Positions 50,725-60,220 are shown, numbered from the stretch's first letter. The stretch: 64,000 nt of DNA from Streptomyces geranii (GCF_002954775.1 NZ_PJME01000007.1:186001-250000), one strand, 5' to 3'. The notes: generated by a model from the sequence alone, not told the origin. Program-made: numbers and translations.

Positions 50725-51989
50725 CCACGAGAAACGCGGCCCGAGTCGCCGCGGGCGCGCTCGCCGTGCTGCTGGCGGTGGCCGGGTGCAGCTCCAAGGC
50801 CAAGGACGACGGGGGCGACAAGGCCTCGGCCCCGGCGGGCGGCGTCAAGACCGACGTCGGGGTGTCCGCCAAGACGATCTCGGTCGGCGTGCTCACCGAC
50901 ATGACGGGGGTCTACGCGACCCTCGGCAAGAGCGTCACCCAGGCCCAGCAGCTGTATGTGAAGCAGCTGAACGCCGCAGGAGGCGTCTGCGGGCGCCAGG
51001 TGGCCCTCACGGTCCGCGACCACGGCTACGACCCGCAGAAGGCCGTCTCCGGCTACACAGAGCTGGAACCGGACGTGCTGGGCTTCGCCCAGTTCATCGG
51101 CTCGCCCTTCGTCGCCGCCGTGAAACAGCGCGTCGACGGCCAGGACAAGGTCCTCGTGCTGCCCCAGGCGTGGGCCGCCTCGCTGCTCGGCAGCCCGTAC
51201 ATACGCGTGATCGGGTCAACGTACGACATTGAGACGATCAACGCGGTCGACTTCTTGATCAATGAGAAGGGGATCAAGAAGGGCGACAAGATCGGTCATG
51301 TCTACTTCGAGGGGGACTACGGCGAGAGCGCCCTGGTCGGTTCGAAGTACATGGCGGAGAAATCGGGGCTGACGGTCGTCGAGCAGAAGATCAAGCCGAC
51401 CGACAACGACATGACCGCCCAGGTCGCCGCGCTGAAGCAGGCGGGCGTCAAGGCGATCGTGATCAGCGCCGGACCGCGCCAGGCCGCCTCGCTCGTGGGT
51501 GTGGCCGCCGCCGGGGGCTTCAACGTCCCGGTGATCGGCAACAACTCGGCCTTCGCCCCGCAGCTCCTGGCCACCCAGGCGGGCCCGGCCCTCTCGAAGA
51601 ACTACTGGGTCGCCTCGCCGTCCCTGCCCATCGGGGCGGACACCCCTCAGGCGCAGAAGCTCGTGGCCGACTACCAGGCGGCCTACCCGAGCGACTCGCT
51701 CGACAACGGCGTGGTGGCCGGCTGGACGGCGGCCTCCGTCTTCGGCGAGGCGCTGAAGAAGGCCTGCGCGGACAAGGACCTCACCCGCGCGGGTCTGGAC
51801 AAGGCCCTGTTGACGATCAACTCGTTCGACGCCGGCTTCGGCAGCCCGCAGGACTTCACCGACCCGGCGGCGCCCTCCTCCAAGGAGAGCGTCATCCTCC
51901 AGCCCGACAAGAGCGTCACGGGCGGCATGAAGGTCGTACGGGAGTCCGAGGCGTCGTCCGTCGCGGAGGGCTACACGCCGGGCGCCTGA
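50721..51989 (+). CDS. livK: ABC transporter substrate-binding lipoprotein (LivK type)
   Basis: A 422-aa lipoprotein: signal peptide then lipobox VAGC with Cys-23 as the lipidated residue, followed by a Ser/Lys/Asp linker and a two-lobe type I binding domain (TISVGVLTDMTGVYATLGKSVTQAQQLYVK ... as residues ~58-85; IVISAGPRQAASLVGVAAAGGF). It starts by ATGA overlap with livM. Ligand may be an amino acid, amide or urea; the PucR partner makes amides plausible too. A terminator follows at 52015. Confidence 0.92.
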   Translation: MTTRNAARVAAGALAVLLAVAGCSSKAKDDGGDKASAPAGGVKTDVGVSAKTISVGVLTDMTGVYATLGKSVTQAQQLYVKQLNAAGGVCGRQVALTVRDHGYDPQKAVSGYTELEPDVLGFAQFIGSPFVAAVKQRVDGQDKVLVLPQAWAASLLGSPYIRVIGSTYDIETINAVDFLINEKGIKKGDKIGHVYFEGDYGESALVGSKYMAEKSGLTVVEQKIKPTDNDMTAQVAALKQAGVKAIVISAGPRQAASLVGVAAAGGFNVPVIGNNSAFAPQLLATQAGPALSKNYWVASPSLPIGADTPQAQKLVADYQAAYPSDSLDNGVVAGWTAASVFGEALKKACADKDLTRAGLDKALLTINSFDAGFGSPQDFTDPAAPSSKESVILQPDKSVTGGMKVVRESEASSVAEGYTPGA

Positions 51990-52014
51990 CCGCCGTAGAA
52001 CCGTGTACGCAACG

Positions 52015-52052
52015 CGGAGGGCCCCGAACCGTCTCCGGTTCGGGGCCCTCCG
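52015..52052. terminator. Convergent terminator after the liv operon
   Basis: CGGAGGGCCCCGAACC and GGTTCGGGGCCCTCCG form a perfect 16-bp stem with a 6-base loop, between livK and the convergent pssA. Confidence 0.85.
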
Positions 52053-52073
52053 TACAACACACCGCTGAGACCG

Positions 52074-52931
52074 CTACGGCAGCTGCGCCGCCCGTGCCTC
52101 GCGGCGGTTGTCGCGGAAGTTGTTCACGCGGCGGGCCGTGGCGAAGAGCGGGATCACCGCGCCCAGGACGAGCTGCAGGGCGCAGCCGGTCTGCAGGAGC
52201 AGCTGGCCGCCGGGGGCGTCGAACGCCCAGGCCGCCAGGAGGGCCATCCCGGAGACGATCCAGGAGACCATCGCGATCGCGAGCGGACCCCGGGGCTTCG
52301 GGTACTCGACCCGGCTCACCATCAGCCAGGCGGTGCCGACGATGGCCATGAGCGTGGCCACGAACGGCAGCTCCAGGAGCACGATCGAGACGACCGTCAG
52401 GGCGCCGAAGGGACTCGGCATGCCCTGGAAGGTGCCGTCCTTCACGGTCACGCAGGAGAATCTCGCGAGTCTCAGCACGACCGCCAGCAGGACGACGATC
52501 GCGCCGACCGCGGCCACCTTCTGGTACGCGTCGTCCGCGACCATGCCGTACACCAGGACGAAGTACGCCGGTGCCAGGCCGAAGCTGATCAGGTCGGAGA
52601 GGTTGTCCAGCTCGGCGCCCATGGGGGAGGAGCGCAGCTTGCGGGCGACCAGACCGTCGAAGAGGTCGAAGACCGCCGCGCAGAGCATGAGGATCACCGC
52701 GGTGGCCGCCGAGTGACGGGCCATGCCCGACTCGTCACTGCCGGTGAGGTGCGGGATCAGGATGCCGGTGGTGGTGAAGTACACCGCCATGAAGCCGCAG
52801 GTGGCGTTGCCGAGGGTGAGGGTGTCCGCTATTGAGAGGCGGAGAGAGAGGGGCATCTCCTCCTCGTCGTCACCCACCTCGTCGGCCTCCGGCACCCAGC
52901 CGGCCCGTGTCTCGGGATCAATCACGGTCAA
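52074..52931 (-). CDS. pssA: CDP-diacylglycerol-serine O-phosphatidyltransferase
   Basis: Makes phosphatidylserine from CDP-diacylglycerol and serine in the membrane. The 285-aa protein has the CDP-alcohol motif D92-G93-x2-A96-R97...G105-x3-D109-x3-D113 between membrane helices, and about eight hydrophobic segments. The start is TTG 52931, inside the psd gene (14-base overlap) with GGGG 9 bases upstream; the GTG two codons on is possible. With psd it makes phosphatidylethanolamine. Confidence 0.93.
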   Translation of the reverse strand: MTVIDPETRAGWVPEADEVGDDEEEMPLSLRLSIADTLTLGNATCGFMAVYFTTTGILIPHLTGSDESGMARHSAATAVILMLCAAVFDLFDGLVARKLRSSPMGAELDNLSDLISFGLAPAYFVLVYGMVADDAYQKVAAVGAIVVLLAVVLRLARFSCVTVKDGTFQGMPSPFGALTVVSIVLLELPFVATLMAIVGTAWLMVSRVEYPKPRGPLAIAMVSWIVSGMALLAAWAFDAPGGQLLLQTGCALQLVLGAVIPLFATARRVNNFRDNRREARAAQLP

Positions 52932-53574
52932 TGCGAGTCACCCCTGCCACCGTCTTCTGGCCGACCTCGACCGCGACCTCGACACCCTCGGGGAGGTAGA
53001 TGTCGACGCGCGAGCCGAAGCGGATCAGGCCGATCCGGTCGCCCTGCTCGACCTTCGTGCCCTGCGGGACGTACGGGACGATGCGGCGAGCGACCGCACC
53101 GGCGATCTGGATCATCTCGATGTCACCGAGTTCGGTGTCGAAGTGCCAGACGACTCTCTCGTTGTTCTCGCTCTCCTTGTTGAACGCCGGAACGAACCCG
53201 CCGGGGATGTGCTCGACGGACGTCACCGTGCCGGAGAGGGGCGCGCGGTTGACGTGTACGTTGAGCGGGCTCATGAAGATCGCGACGCGGGTGCGTCCGT
53301 CCTTCCACGGCATGATGCTCTGCACCACGCCGTCGGCGGGGGAGATGACCCGGCCCTGGGTGATCTCGCGCTCCGGGTCACGGAAGAACCACAGCATGCC
53401 CGCCGCCAGCGCGGTGGCGGGTACGGCCACGGCCTTGGCGGCGCCGGACTTGCGCGCGCGTACCAGGCTGAGGGCTGCGGTGGCGAGTGTCGGGAGGAGC
53501 CACGGCGATGCTCCGCGCGCCAGGCGTACGCCTGCCAGGCTGTCGCGAGGTGCAGAGGTTTGGCTGTGGGGCAT
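52918..53574 (-). CDS. psd: Phosphatidylserine decarboxylase (short form)
   Basis: Turns phosphatidylserine into phosphatidylethanolamine with a pyruvoyl group formed by self-cleavage at Gly-187/Ser-188 (IRFGSRVDIYLP). The 218-aa length and the N-terminal membrane segment (TALAAGMLWFFRDPERE) match the short bacterial class. The substrate region VAIFMSPLNVHVNRAPLSG is intact. Its 3' end overlaps pssA, so the two are coupled. Confidence 0.94.
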   Translation of the reverse strand: MPHSQTSAPRDSLAGVRLARGASPWLLPTLATAALSLVRARKSGAAKAVAVPATALAAGMLWFFRDPEREITQGRVISPADGVVQSIMPWKDGRTRVAIFMSPLNVHVNRAPLSGTVTSVEHIPGGFVPAFNKESENNERVVWHFDTELGDIEMIQIAGAVARRIVPYVPQGTKVEQGDRIGLIRFGSRVDIYLPEGVEVAVEVGQKTVAGVTRIDRD

Positions 53575-53743
53575 GGATGACCTTCGTAGCGGATGATGCC
53601 GCGCTGTATCAGGGGACGGCGGCTTTCCCGCGATCGTAGCGGCTCACAGCCACAACTGGGTAAGCCAGGAAGCCGAGTCGGCGGCTGAAGAGTGCTGACG
53701 GGGTGTGATCTTCTTCTCGAAGAAAACACCCCGAACCGGACAA

Positions 53744-54949
53744 TCAGCCCTGGAATTTGTACTCTTCGAGCAACCTGCGCCCGATGATCATTTTCTGGAT
53801 CTCGGCGGTACCTTCGCCGATCAGCAGCATCGGAGCCTCTCGGTAGAGGCGCTCGATCTCGTACTCCTTGGAGAAGCCGTAGCCGCCGTGGATCCGGAAG
53901 GCGTCCTCGACGACCTCTTTGCAGTACTCGGAGGCGAGGTACTTCGCCATCCCTGCTTCGAGGTCGTTTCGCTCCCCGGAGTCCTTTTTGCGTGCCGCGT
54001 TAACCATCATCGCATGCGCGGCCTCGACCTTGGTAGCCATCTCGGCCAGCTTGAACTGGATCGCCTGGTGCTGGGCGATCGCCTTGCCGAAAGTGTGCCG
54101 TTGCTGGGCATACGAGACGCCCAGTTCGAAGGCACGCTGAGCTACCCCGCAACCACGTGCGGCCACGTTGACGCGGCCCACCTCGACGCCGTCCATCATT
54201 TGGTAAAAACCTCGGCCGGTGGCGCCACCGAGTACCCGGTTGGCCGGAATTCGCAGGCCGTCCATGATGAGTTCGGTGGTGTCGACGCCCTTGTAGCCCA
54301 TCTTGTCGATCTTGCCCGGAATGGTGAGCCCGGGCCGGACCTCACCGAAACCGGCCTCCTTCTCGACCAGGAAGGTGGTCATCGACTTGTGCGGCGCGGT
54401 CCCCTCCGGGTGTCCTTCGTCACTTCGCACGAGTACGGCGACCAGAGTGGACGTTCCGCCGTTCGTCAGCCACATCTTCTGGCCGTTGAGGACGTACTCG
54501 TCGCCGTCCTGGACGGCCTTGGAGGTGATCGCCGACACGTCCGAGCCGAGCCCCGGCTCCGACATCGAGAAGGCACCGCGGACATCGCCCGCCGCCATCC
54601 TCGGCAGGAAGTACTCCTTCTGCTCCTGCGTGCCGTGCTGCTTGAGCATGTAGGCCACGATGAAGTGCGTGTTGATGATCCCGGAGACCGACATCCAGCC
54701 ACGCGCGATCTCCTCGACGCACAGCGCGTACGTCAGGAGCGACTCGCCCAGGCCGCCGTACTCCTCCGGGATCATCAGGCCGAACAGGCCCAACTCCTTG
54801 AGGCCGTCGACGATTTGCTGCGGATACTCGTCGCGGTGCTCCAGCTCGGTCGCGACCGGGATGATCTCCTTGTCCACGAAGTCCCGCACGGTGGACAGGA
54901 TCTCCCGCTGGATGTCGGTGAGACCGGCGGTCTGGGCGAGTCGCGCCAT
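53744..54949 (-). CDS. Acyl-CoA dehydrogenase of the ethylmalonyl-CoA operon
   Basis: A 401-aa flavoprotein. FAD and substrate motifs are FSMSEPGLGSDVSAI, WLTNGGTST, RHTFGKAIAQHQAIQFKLAEM and the C-terminal catalytic region LIGEGTAEIQKMIIGR (Glu of EGT). By context it is probably the methylsuccinyl-CoA dehydrogenase of the ethylmalonyl-CoA pathway, converting methylsuccinyl-CoA to mesaconyl-CoA. It follows the MaoC gene by 2 bases. Other short-branched acyl-CoA dehydrogenases are possible. Confidence 0.9.
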   Translation of the reverse strand: MARLAQTAGLTDIQREILSTVRDFVDKEIIPVATELEHRDEYPQQIVDGLKELGLFGLMIPEEYGGLGESLLTYALCVEEIARGWMSVSGIINTHFIVAYMLKQHGTQEQKEYFLPRMAAGDVRGAFSMSEPGLGSDVSAITSKAVQDGDEYVLNGQKMWLTNGGTSTLVAVLVRSDEGHPEGTAPHKSMTTFLVEKEAGFGEVRPGLTIPGKIDKMGYKGVDTTELIMDGLRIPANRVLGGATGRGFYQMMDGVEVGRVNVAARGCGVAQRAFELGVSYAQQRHTFGKAIAQHQAIQFKLAEMATKVEAAHAMMVNAARKKDSGERNDLEAGMAKYLASEYCKEVVEDAFRIHGGYGFSKEYEIERLYREAPMLLIGEGTAEIQKMIIGRRLLEEYKFQG

Positions 54950-54951
54950 GG

Positions 54952-55464
54952 CTACTTCTCCTGCTCCTTGAGCTGGGGCCGGCCGGGCTGTTCGCCGCCG
55001 CGCTCCTTGATGTAGGTCTCGGTCGGCACCATCACCTTGCGGCGGAACACGCAGACCAGCGTGCCGTCCTGCTTGTAGCCCTTGGTCTCGACGTAGACGA
55101 TCCCGCGGTCGTTCTTCGACCGGGAGGGCGTCTTGTCGAGGACCGTCGTCTCGCCGTAGATCGTGTCGCCGTGGAAGGTCGGCGCCACGTGCTTCAGCGA
55201 CTCGATCTCCAGGTTGGCGATCGCCTTGCCCGACACGTCCGGCACGGACATGCCCAGCAGCAGCGAGTAGATGTAGTTGCCGACCACGACGTTCTTGCCG
55301 AAGTCCGTCGTGTTCTCGGCGTAGTTGGCGTCCAGGTGGAGCGGGTGGTGGTTCATCGTCAGGAGACAGAAGAGGTGGTCGTCGTACTCCGTGACCGTCT
55401 TCCCGGGCCAGTGCTTGTAGACCGCGCCGACCTCGAACTCCTCGTAGGTGCGTCCGAACTGCAT
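54952..55464 (-). CDS. MaoC-family dehydratase (mesaconyl-CoA hydratase candidate)
   Basis: A 170-aa hot-dog-fold hydratase: YDDHLFCLLTMNHHPLHLDANYAENT carries the catalytic Asp and His region and VVVGNYIYSLLLGMSV the central helix. By position it should add water to mesaconyl-CoA to give beta-methylmalyl-CoA, the substrate for the lyase encoded next. Canonical mesaconyl-CoA hydratases are about twice as long (double hot-dog), so this single-domain form would need to work as a dimer. Confidence 0.87.
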   Translation of the reverse strand: MQFGRTYEEFEVGAVYKHWPGKTVTEYDDHLFCLLTMNHHPLHLDANYAENTTDFGKNVVVGNYIYSLLLGMSVPDVSGKAIANLEIESLKHVAPTFHGDTIYGETTVLDKTPSRSKNDRGIVYVETKGYKQDGTLVCVFRRKVMVPTETYIKERGGEQPGRPQLKEQEK

Positions 55465-55479
55465 GGTGCTCAGGGCTCC

Positions 55480-56445
55480 TCAGTAGACGGGGATCTCGAA
55501 CTTCGACGTCCGCTTCATACCGCCCGCCCGCCCCTTGCCCGAGATGACCAGCGCCATCTTGCGGCTGGCCTCGTCGATCATCTCGTCGCCGATCATCGCG
55601 GAGCCCTTCTTGCCGCCCGCCTCGGACGTGTAGTACTCGTACGCGTCCAGGATCAGCTCGGCGTGGTCGAAGTCCTCCTGGGAGGGCGAGAAGATCTCGT
55701 TGGACGCCTCGACCTGGCCCGGGTGCAGCACCCACTTGCCGTCGAAGCCGAGCGCGGCGGCGCGCTGCGCGACCTCGCGGTAGCCGTCGACGTTGCGGAT
55801 CTGGAGGTAGGGGCCGTCGATCGCCTGGAGGTTGTTCGCGCGGGCGGCCATCAAGATCTTCATGAGGATGTAGTGGTAGGCGTCCGCCGGGTAGCCGGGC
55901 GGCTGCTCGCCCACGACCAGCGACTTCATGTTGATCGACGCCATGAAGTCGGCCGGGCCGAAGATGATCGTCTCGACACGTTGACTGGCTTGAGCGATCG
56001 CATTGACGTTGTTGAGGCCCTGCGCGTTCTCGATCTGCGCCTCAATACCGATCTTGCCCAGCTCGAAGCCCATCGTCTTCTCGATCTGCGTCAACAGCAG
56101 ATCGAGGGCGACGACCTGCTGAGCGTCCTGCACCTTCGGCAGCATGATGCAGTCGAGGTTCTGGCCGGCCCCCTCGACGACGGTGACGACATCGCGGTAC
56201 GTCCACTCCGTCGTCCAGTCGTTGACGCGCACGACCCTCGTCTTGCCCGTCCAGTCGCCCTCGTTGAGGAACTTGACGATGGTGTGCCGCGCCTCGGGCT
56301 TGGCGAGCGGCGCGCACGCGTCCTCCAGGTCCAGGAAGACCTGGTCGGCCGGCAGGCCCTGGGCCTTCTCCAGGAAGCGGGGGTTGCTCCCCGGGACGGC
56401 CAGACACGAGCGCCGGGGGCGCAGACGGTTGACGGGCGTGGTCAT
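55480..56445 (-). CDS. mcl: HpcH/CitE-family malyl-CoA / beta-methylmalyl-CoA lyase
   Basis: A 321-aa TIM-barrel lyase. N-terminal PRRSCLAVPGSNPRFLEKAQ, metal Glu/Asp in VFLDLEDACAP and GIEAQIENAQGLNNV, and IIFGPADFMASI are visible. In the ethylmalonyl-CoA pathway it splits beta-methylmalyl-CoA into glyoxylate and propionyl-CoA, and may also handle malyl-CoA. Its start overlaps the meaA stop by 4 bases. Confidence 0.9.
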   Translation of the reverse strand: MTTPVNRLRPRRSCLAVPGSNPRFLEKAQGLPADQVFLDLEDACAPLAKPEARHTIVKFLNEGDWTGKTRVVRVNDWTTEWTYRDVVTVVEGAGQNLDCIMLPKVQDAQQVVALDLLLTQIEKTMGFELGKIGIEAQIENAQGLNNVNAIAQASQRVETIIFGPADFMASINMKSLVVGEQPPGYPADAYHYILMKILMAARANNLQAIDGPYLQIRNVDGYREVAQRAAALGFDGKWVLHPGQVEASNEIFSPSQEDFDHAELILDAYEYYTSEAGGKKGSAMIGDEMIDEASRKMALVISGKGRAGGMKRTSKFEIPVY

Positions 56446-58469
56446 GCGGGGACCTCCAGGGGGTCGAGCTTGTTCGCTTTCCGGATCTCGTCGACGATGC
56501 GGCCGATGATTCCGGTGATGTCGAAGTCCTTCGGGGTGAAGACCGCGGCCACGCCCGCAGCCCTCAGCTGTTCGGCGTCACCATTGGGGATGATCCCACC
56601 GGCGATGACGGGTATATCTGTGGCACCGGCCACACGGAGCCGTTCCAGGACATCCGGCACGAGCTGGGCGTGCGAGCCGGACAGGATCGACAGGCCGACC
56701 GCGTGCACGTCCTCCTCGATGGCCGCGTCCACGATCTGCTCCGGGGTGAGCCGGATGCCCTGGTACACCACCTCGAACCCGGCGTCCCGCGCGCGTACGG
56801 CGATCTGCTCGGCCCCGTTGGAGTGTCCGTCCAGGCCCGGCTTGCCCACCAGGAAGCGGAGATTGCCGACGCCCATCTCCTTCGCCGTGTCCGCGACCCG
56901 GCGCCGCACCAGTGCCATCGCGGTGCCCTCCTCCGCGGTCACCGCGACCGGCGCGGACGAGACCCCGGTCGGCGCCCGGAACTCCCCGAACACCTCACGG
57001 AGGGCCCCGGCCCACTCACCGGTCGTGACTCCGGCGCGGGCGCACTCCAGGGTGGCCTCCATGAGGTTGTCGGTGCCCTTCGCGGCCTCCTTCAGCCGCT
57101 CCAGCGCCTTGCACGGGCGCGGGTGGTTGAAGGGCGGCTGATAGCGCGTGTCGCGCCAGCCCTGGAGCGCGGTGGTCACCCGTGCCTCGACGGCCGGGTC
57201 GACCGTCTGGATCGCCGCGTCGAGGTCCGCGGTGAGCGGGTTCGGCTCGGTCGACTCGAAGATGTTGACGCCCACGATCTTCTCTTGACCGGACTCGATA
57301 CGGGCCCTGCGCTCGGCGTGCGAGGCGACAAGCTGCGACTTGAGGTAGCCCGACTCGACGGCGGCCATGGCGCCGCCCATCTCCTGGATACGGCCGATCT
57401 CGGCGAGGGACTCCTCGACCAGCTCGGCCACCTTCGCCTCGACGACATGCGACCCGGCGAAGATGTCCTCGTACTCCAGCAGATCGCTCTCGTAGGCGAG
57501 CACCTGCTGCATCCGCAGCGACCACTGCTGGTCCCAGGGCCGGGGCAGCCCCAGCGCCTCGTTCCAGGCGGGCAGTTGGACGGCACGCGCGCGTGCGTCC
57601 TTCGACAGCGTCACCGCCAGCATTTCCAGCACGATCCGCTGGACGTTGTTCTCCGGCTGCGCCTCGGTCAGCCCGAGGGAGTTGACCTGGACGCCGTACC
57701 GGAAGCGGCGCTGCTTGGGGTTGTCGATGCCGTACCGCTCCTGGGTGACCTGGTCCCAGATCCGTCCGAAGGCCCGCAGCTTGCACATCTCCTCGACGAA
57801 GCGGACGCCCGCGTTCACGAAGAAGGAGATCCGGGCGACGACGTCACCGAACTTCTCGGGCGGCACCTGCCCCGAGTCCCGGACGGCGTCCAGCACCGCG
57901 ATGGCCGTGGACATCGCGTACGCGATCTCCTGGACCGGGGTCGCCCCCGCCTCCTGGAGGTGGTAGCTGCATATGTTGATCGGGTTCCACTTGGGGATGT
58001 GGTTGACCGTGTAGCAGATCATGTCCGTCGTCAGCCGGAGCGAGGGTCCCGGGGGGAACACATGGGTCCCCCGGGACAGGTACTCCTTGACGATGTCGTT
58101 CTGGGTCGTTCCCTGGAGCGTGGTGATGTCGACACCCTGCTCCTCGGCGACGACCTGGTAGAGCGCCAGCAGCCACATGGCGGTGGCGTTGATCGTCATC
58201 GAGGTGTTCATCTGGTCCAGGGGGATGTCCTGGAACAGCCGGCGCATGTCACCGAGGTGCGAGACGGGCACGCCGACCCGGCCGACCTCGCCGCGGGCGA
58301 GGATGTGGTCGGGGTCGTACCCGGTCTGGGTCGGCAGGTCGAAGGCCACCGACAGACCTGTCTGGCCCTTGGCGAGGTTGCGCCGGTACAACTCGTTGGA
58401 CGCCTCGGCCGTGGAGTGACCGGCGTACGTGCGCATGAGCCACGGCCGGTCCTTCTGACGCTCACTCAT
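56442..58469 (-). CDS. meaA: Ethylmalonyl-CoA mutase (MeaA)
   Basis: A 675-aa adenosyl-B12 mutase. The N-terminal ~510 residues form the mutase barrel (MRTYAGHSTAEASNELYRRNL, FDLPTQTGYDPDH, SICSYHLQEAGA-type NICSYHLQEAGATPVQE), and the C-terminal domain binds B12 by Asp-547-x-His-549-x2-Gly-552 (GLDGHSNG) with SILSGSH downstream. It converts ethylmalonyl-CoA to methylsuccinyl-CoA. Both domains are in one chain, as in MeaA and unlike the two-subunit mutases. Gap to ccr is 15 bases. Confidence 0.95.
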   Translation of the reverse strand: MSERQKDRPWLMRTYAGHSTAEASNELYRRNLAKGQTGLSVAFDLPTQTGYDPDHILARGEVGRVGVPVSHLGDMRRLFQDIPLDQMNTSMTINATAMWLLALYQVVAEEQGVDITTLQGTTQNDIVKEYLSRGTHVFPPGPSLRLTTDMICYTVNHIPKWNPINICSYHLQEAGATPVQEIAYAMSTAIAVLDAVRDSGQVPPEKFGDVVARISFFVNAGVRFVEEMCKLRAFGRIWDQVTQERYGIDNPKQRRFRYGVQVNSLGLTEAQPENNVQRIVLEMLAVTLSKDARARAVQLPAWNEALGLPRPWDQQWSLRMQQVLAYESDLLEYEDIFAGSHVVEAKVAELVEESLAEIGRIQEMGGAMAAVESGYLKSQLVASHAERRARIESGQEKIVGVNIFESTEPNPLTADLDAAIQTVDPAVEARVTTALQGWRDTRYQPPFNHPRPCKALERLKEAAKGTDNLMEATLECARAGVTTGEWAGALREVFGEFRAPTGVSSAPVAVTAEEGTAMALVRRRVADTAKEMGVGNLRFLVGKPGLDGHSNGAEQIAVRARDAGFEVVYQGIRLTPEQIVDAAIEEDVHAVGLSILSGSHAQLVPDVLERLRVAGATDIPVIAGGIIPNGDAEQLRAAGVAAVFTPKDFDITGIIGRIVDEIRKANKLDPLEVPA

Positions 58470-58484
58470 CGATGACCTCCGGTC

Positions 58485-59828
58485 TCAGATGTTCCGGAAG
58501 CGGTTGATGGCGTCGATGTGCTGGGCGCGCTTCTCCGCGTCGCGCACACCGAGGCCCTCCTCGGGGGCCAGGCACAGGACGCCGACCTTGCCCTGGTGGA
58601 GGTTGCGGTGGACGTCGTACGCGGCCTGCCCGGTCTCCTCCAGGGCGTACACCTTGGACAGCGTCGGGTGGATCTTGCCCTTGGCGACCAGGCGGTTGGC
58701 CTCCCAGGCCTCGCGGTAGTTGGCGAAGTGGGAGCCGATGATGCGCTTGAGCGACATCCACAGGTAGCGGTTGTCGTACTCGTGGTTGAAGCCCGAGGTG
58801 GAGGCGCAGGTGACGATCGTGCCGCCCTTGCGGGTGACGTAGACCGAGGCGCCGAAGGTCTCGCGGCCGGGGTGCTCGAAGACGATGTCGACGTCCTCGC
58901 CGCCGGTCAGCTCGCGGATGCGCTTGCCGAACCGCTTCCACTCGCGCGGGTCCTGGTTGTGCTCGTCCGCCCAGAACTGGTAGCCCTCGGCGTTGCGGTC
59001 GATGATCGCCTCGGCGCCCATCGCGCGGCAGATGTCCGCCTTCTGGTCGCTGGAGACGACACAGATCGGGTTGGCGCCGCCGGCCAGCGCGAACTGCGTG
59101 GCGTACGAGCCGAGTCCGCCGCTCGCGCCCCAGATCAGGACGTTGTCGCCCTGCTTCATTCCGGCGCCGTTGCGCGACACCAGCTGGCGGTACGCGGTGG
59201 AGTTGACCAGCCCGGGTGCGGCGGCCTCCTCCCACGACAGATGGTCCGGCTTGGGCATCAGCTGGTTGGACTTGACGAGGGCGATCTCGGCGAGCCCGCC
59301 GAAGTTCGTCTCGAAGCCCCAGATGCGCTGCTCGGGGTCGAGCATCGTGTCGTTGTGCCCGTCGGAGGACTCCAGCTCGACGCTCAGGCAGTGCGCGACG
59401 ACCTCGTCGCCGGGCTTCCAGGAGTTGACGCCGGGGCCGGTGCGCAGGACGACGCCCGCGAGGTCGGAACCGATGACGTGGTACGGCAGGTCGTGCCGCT
59501 TGGTCAGCTCGCTGAGCCGGCCGTAGCGCTCCAGGAAGCCGAAGGTGGAGAGCGGCTCGAAGATCGACGTCCACACCGAGTTGTAGTTGACACTCGATGC
59601 CATGACGGCCACCAGGGCCTCGCCCGGGCCGAGTTCCGGCACCGGGACGTCGTCCAGGTGGATCGACTTGCGGGGGTCCTTGTCGCGGGTTTCGAGGCCC
59701 GCGAACATGTCCGTCTCGTCCTTGTGCACGGTGATCGCACGGTACGACTCGGGGAGCGGAACGGCGGCGAAATCGGCCGGAGTCGAGTCCGGCGACTGGA
59801 TCGCGTCCAGGATGTCCTTCACGGTCAC
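58485..59828 (-). CDS. ccr: Crotonyl-CoA carboxylase/reductase
   Basis: Uses NADPH and CO2 to turn crotonyl-CoA into ethylmalonyl-CoA, the key step of acetate assimilation without a glyoxylate shunt and a source of unusual polyketide extender units. The 447-aa protein is a zinc-less medium-chain dehydrogenase: VIGSDLAGVVLRTGPGVNSWKPGDEV, the nucleotide loop WGASGGLGSYATQFALAGG and FEHPGRETFGASVYVTRKGG. First gene of the five-gene operon, with a ~350-base upstream region (59829-60185). Length and motifs are typical for Streptomyces Ccr. Confidence 0.96.
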   Translation of the reverse strand: MTVKDILDAIQSPDSTPADFAAVPLPESYRAITVHKDETDMFAGLETRDKDPRKSIHLDDVPVPELGPGEALVAVMASSVNYNSVWTSIFEPLSTFGFLERYGRLSELTKRHDLPYHVIGSDLAGVVLRTGPGVNSWKPGDEVVAHCLSVELESSDGHNDTMLDPEQRIWGFETNFGGLAEIALVKSNQLMPKPDHLSWEEAAAPGLVNSTAYRQLVSRNGAGMKQGDNVLIWGASGGLGSYATQFALAGGANPICVVSSDQKADICRAMGAEAIIDRNAEGYQFWADEHNQDPREWKRFGKRIRELTGGEDVDIVFEHPGRETFGASVYVTRKGGTIVTCASTSGFNHEYDNRYLWMSLKRIIGSHFANYREAWEANRLVAKGKIHPTLSKVYALEETGQAAYDVHRNLHQGKVGVLCLAPEEGLGVRDAEKRAQHIDAINRFRNI

Positions 59829-60185
59829 GGTGTTGCCTCCGGCGAATGGCGTCTTGAGGGGAGACGCTGAGGGTTACGTCGGTGCTGCTGAGGGTTTGGG
59901 TGAGAAGTGCCGTCGGTTCGGCGGGAGGTGCTTTCGGCAGCGCGGGGTGGCGCGGGAGGTTGCCTGTGACGCAGGCGTCCGGGCGCGCAAGCACGTGGTT
60001 TGCGGGGACAGCCGACGTACGAATGGTCTCTGCACGCCGGCCGCCCGGACACCTTCAAGGTATGGCACCCCGTGTCAGGTAGCAAGGCACTGGGTGCCAG
60101 AAAGTGGCCTCAAATGAAATCTTTACGTAACAAATGAGCGATGATCGATCAAAGGCTACTGAGGAGTAGGTCCCTGGGTGCACGA
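59829..60185. other. Promoter/leader region of the ccr operon
   Basis: No gene is convincing here; short frames across it have mixed composition. It is notably AT-richer around 60105-60165, with the palindrome TTACGTAA at 60123-60130 (inside CTTTACGTAACAAA), a likely binding site or promoter core. That leaves a leader of roughly 300 bases before ccr, long for this genome, so control after transcription starts is possible. Confidence 0.45.
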
Positions 60186-60220
60186 AAGAGGCGGGCCGCA
60201 GTGTCCGCGACCCGCCTCTT
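60186..60220. terminator. Terminator of the TetR gene
   Basis: AAGAGGCGGGCCGC and GCGACCCGCCTCTT pair over 14 positions with one non-Watson-Crick pair and a 7-base loop, 16 bases past the TetR stop. It isolates the regulator from ccr. Confidence 0.7.
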
